A stretch of 43,321 bases of DNA from Actinomycetes bacterium (GTDB lineage Bacteria > Actinomycetota > Acidimicrobiia > Acidimicrobiales > Bog-793): positions 1-43,321 of the forward strand of contig JAJZZB010000011.1 of NCBI GenBank assembly GCA_021797795.1, given 5' to 3'. The translations under genes were made by a program, and so were the position numbers. The notes below the pieces were generated by a model, which was not told the DNA's origin, did not search any database, and saw nothing but the letters and a program-made list of their open reading frames with translations. Shown one piece after another: positions 41,590 through 43,321 of the stretch. The first letter of the stretch is position 1. Each line of letters opens with the position of its first letter.

Positions 41590-43321
41590 ATGCCCCGCCA
41601 GCGCCACCGCGCCGCTCCGGTGATCGGGCCGAGCGACCTCTTCCTGTTCAACGAGGGGCGCCTCTTCCAGGCCTACGAGCGCCTCGGCGCCCACCTCGCC
41701 GGCGACCGGACGAGCTTCGCCCTCTGGGCGCCGAACGCGAGGGAGGTCTCGGTCGTCCACGACCACAACGGCTGGGAGCCCGGCCTCGACCTGCTGGAGC
41801 CGGTCGGGAGCTCGGGCGTCTTCGCGGGCGAGCTGCCCGGCCTTCCCGCCGGCACCCGCTACAAGTACCGCGTCGTGCCCGCCTCGGGCCGGCCCCGCGA
41901 CAAGGCGGACCCCTTCGCCTTCGCCGGCGAGCAGCCGCCGCTCACCGCATCGGTCGTGGCGGACCTCTCCTATGAGTGGCAGGACGCCGCCTGGATGGCC
42001 GCCCGCCAGCACCGACAAGGCCCCGCAGCCCCGATCGCCGTCTACGAGGTGCACCTCGGATCGTGGCGGCGCAGGCCGGACGGCACCTCCTACGGCTACC
42101 GCGAGCTCGCCCCGCTGCTGGCCGACCACGTCGAGGCGCACGGCTTCACCCACGTCGAGCTGCTGCCGGTGATGGAGCACCCCTACTACGGCTCGTGGGG
42201 GTACCAGACGACGGGCTTCTTCTCCCCGAGCGCCCGCTACGGCTCGCCGGTCGACTTCATGGCCTTCGTCGACCACCTCCACTCGAGGGGCATCGGCGTC
42301 ATCCTCGACTGGGTGCCGTCGCACTTCGCGACCGACGAGTTCTCCCTCGGCGACTTCGACGGCACCCGGCTGTACGAGCACGAGGACCCCCGCCAGCGCA
42401 CCCACCCGGACTGGGGCAGCTACGAGTTCAACTACTCCCGCCACGAGGTGCGCTCCTTCCTCGTCTCGAGCGCCTGGTTCTGGTGCGACCGCTACCACGC
42501 CGACGGCCTGCGGGTCGACGCCGTCGCCTCCATGCTCTACCTCGACTACTCCCGCAAGCCCGGCGGGTTTGTCCCCAACCGCTACGGCGGGAGGGAGAAC
42601 CTCGACGCCGTCGACTTCCTCCGGGTGCTGAACGACTCGCTCCACGAGCGCTTCCCCGGCGTGCTCACCGTCGCCGAGGAGTCGACCGCCTGGCCCGGTG
42701 TCACCCGCCCGAGCGCCGAGGGCGGCCTCGGCTTCTCGATGAAGTGGGACATGGGCTGGATGCACGACACCCTCCAGCACCTCGCCCGCGACCCGCTCCA
42801 CCGCCACTTCCACTACGGCGAGCTGACCTTCCGCGGCCTGTACGCCTTCACCGAGCGCTTCCAGCTGCCCTTGAGCCACGACGAGGTCGTCCACGGCAAG
42901 GGGTCGCTGGCGGCCAAGATGCCGGGCGACGACTGGCAGCGGCGGGCGAACCTGCGGCTGCTGCTCGCCATGCAGACCCTCCAGCCCGGCAAGTCCCTCC
43001 TGTTCATGGGCGCCGAGCTCGCCACCTGGCACGAGTGGTCGCACGAGGGCGAGCTCGAGTGGTCGCTCCTCGAGCACCCCGACCACGCCGGGGTCGCCCG
43101 GTTCGTCGCCGACCTGAACGGCGCCTACCGCCGGCTCGAGCCGCTGCATGCCACCGACTTCGCGCCGGAGGCCTTCTCCTGGGTCGTCGCCGACGACACC
43201 GCCAACGACGTCCTCGCCTGGCTGCGCTACGGCCAGGGTGGCGCCGTCCTCGTCGTCGTGAACCTCACCCCGGTGCCCCGTGAGGGCTACCGCATCGGCG
43301 TGCCGACGCCCGGGCAGTGGC
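41590..43321 (+). CDS. glgB: 1,4-alpha-glucan branching enzyme, 3' end outside window
   Basis: Introduces alpha-1,6 branches in glycogen-like glucan. The frame runs to the window end without a stop, giving about 577 residues, so only the last part of the C-terminal beta domain is missing. A CBM48-like region (TSFALWAPNAREVSVVHDHN) is followed by GH13_9 motifs: HVELLPVMEHPYYGSWGYQT, nucleophile Asp in GLRVDAVASMLYLDYSRKPG, Glu in TVAEESTAWPG and Asp in LSHDEVVHGKGSL. The ATG at 41590 follows TACACC by 7 nt; an in-frame GTG at 41563, 3 nt after malQ, is the alternative. Confidence 0.94.
   Translation, partial: MPRQRHRAAPVIGPSDLFLFNEGRLFQAYERLGAHLAGDRTSFALWAPNAREVSVVHDHNGWEPGLDLLEPVGSSGVFAGELPGLPAGTRYKYRVVPASGRPRDKADPFAFAGEQPPLTASVVADLSYEWQDAAWMAARQHRQGPAAPIAVYEVHLGSWRRRPDGTSYGYRELAPLLADHVEAHGFTHVELLPVMEHPYYGSWGYQTTGFFSPSARYGSPVDFMAFVDHLHSRGIGVILDWVPSHFATDEFSLGDFDGTRLYEHEDPRQRTHPDWGSYEFNYSRHEVRSFLVSSAWFWCDRYHADGLRVDAVASMLYLDYSRKPGGFVPNRYGGRENLDAVDFLRVLNDSLHERFPGVLTVAEESTAWPGVTRPSAEGGLGFSMKWDMGWMHDTLQHLARDPLHRHFHYGELTFRGLYAFTERFQLPLSHDEVVHGKGSLAAKMPGDDWQRRANLRLLLAMQTLQPGKSLLFMGAELATWHEWSHEGELEWSLLEHPDHAGVARFVADLNGAYRRLEPLHATDFAPEAFSWVVADDTANDVLAWLRYGQGGAVLVVVNLTPVPREGYRIGVPTPGQW

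Overview
This window is about 70% G+C by eye and comes from an actinobacterium. The evidence is a complete Pup-proteasome locus (mpa, dop, pup, prcB, prcA, pafA), a DUF4193 protein, an actinobacterial tatB-tatC-helY run, and a GlgE-type alpha-glucan pathway. Several conserved-looking hypotheticals, the two-domain ThyX-like protein and the gene order suggest a deep lineage such as Acidimicrobiia rather than a mycobacterium or Streptomyces; that placement is an inference. There are no IS elements, phage genes, tRNAs, rRNAs or CRISPR arrays, so this is core chromosome, not an island.

Layout. 1-2.7 kb: edge of an unknown gene, myo-inositol-phosphate synthase and a divergent LysR regulator sharing a palindromic operator. 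2.9-7.3 kb: PolA-like 5'-3' exonuclease, orphan ABC ATPase, PabC-like PLP enzyme, a 59-aa protein, an acyl-CoA dehydrogenase and a 77-aa acidic protein. 7.5-11.1 kb: a large unknown protein with a basic RG-rich linker, NUDIX and GNAT enzymes, a conserved hypothetical and DUF4193. 11.1-11.5 kb: a gene-free stretch with a good minus-strand promoter and a 20-bp long-range helix, a candidate structured RNA. 11.5-25.9 kb: two-domain ThyX-like protein, HelY, TatC, TatB, PafA, a DUF2007-like membrane protein, PrcA, PrcB, Pup, Dop, Mpa, a ferredoxin, TrmI and three small proteins. 25.9-27.8 kb: hotdog thioesterase and TetR, divergent from a fatty-acid desaturase with tandem operators between. 27.9-43.3 kb: one forward run of tkt-tal-pgi-gnd-pgl, then glgE, treS-mak, malQ and glgB, which is cut by the window end.

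How the genes work together. Dop deamidates the Gln-ended Pup, PafA ligates it to target lysines, and Mpa recognises and unfolds pupylated proteins into the PrcBA chamber. The forward sugar run links the non-oxidative pentose phosphate pathway, glucose-6-phosphate isomerase and 6-phosphogluconate metabolism to trehalose-maltose-maltose-1-phosphate-glucan conversion (TreS, Mak, GlgE, GlgB), with MalQ for maltodextrin rearrangement. TetR probably controls the desaturase and the thioesterase.

A striking feature is start architecture. At more than a dozen genes a TAnnnT-type -10 box lies only 6-8 nt before the start codon with no Shine-Dalgarno, which predicts leaderless transcripts; other genes have clear Shine-Dalgarno sites or 4-nt stop/start overlaps. 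This pattern was used to choose several starts.
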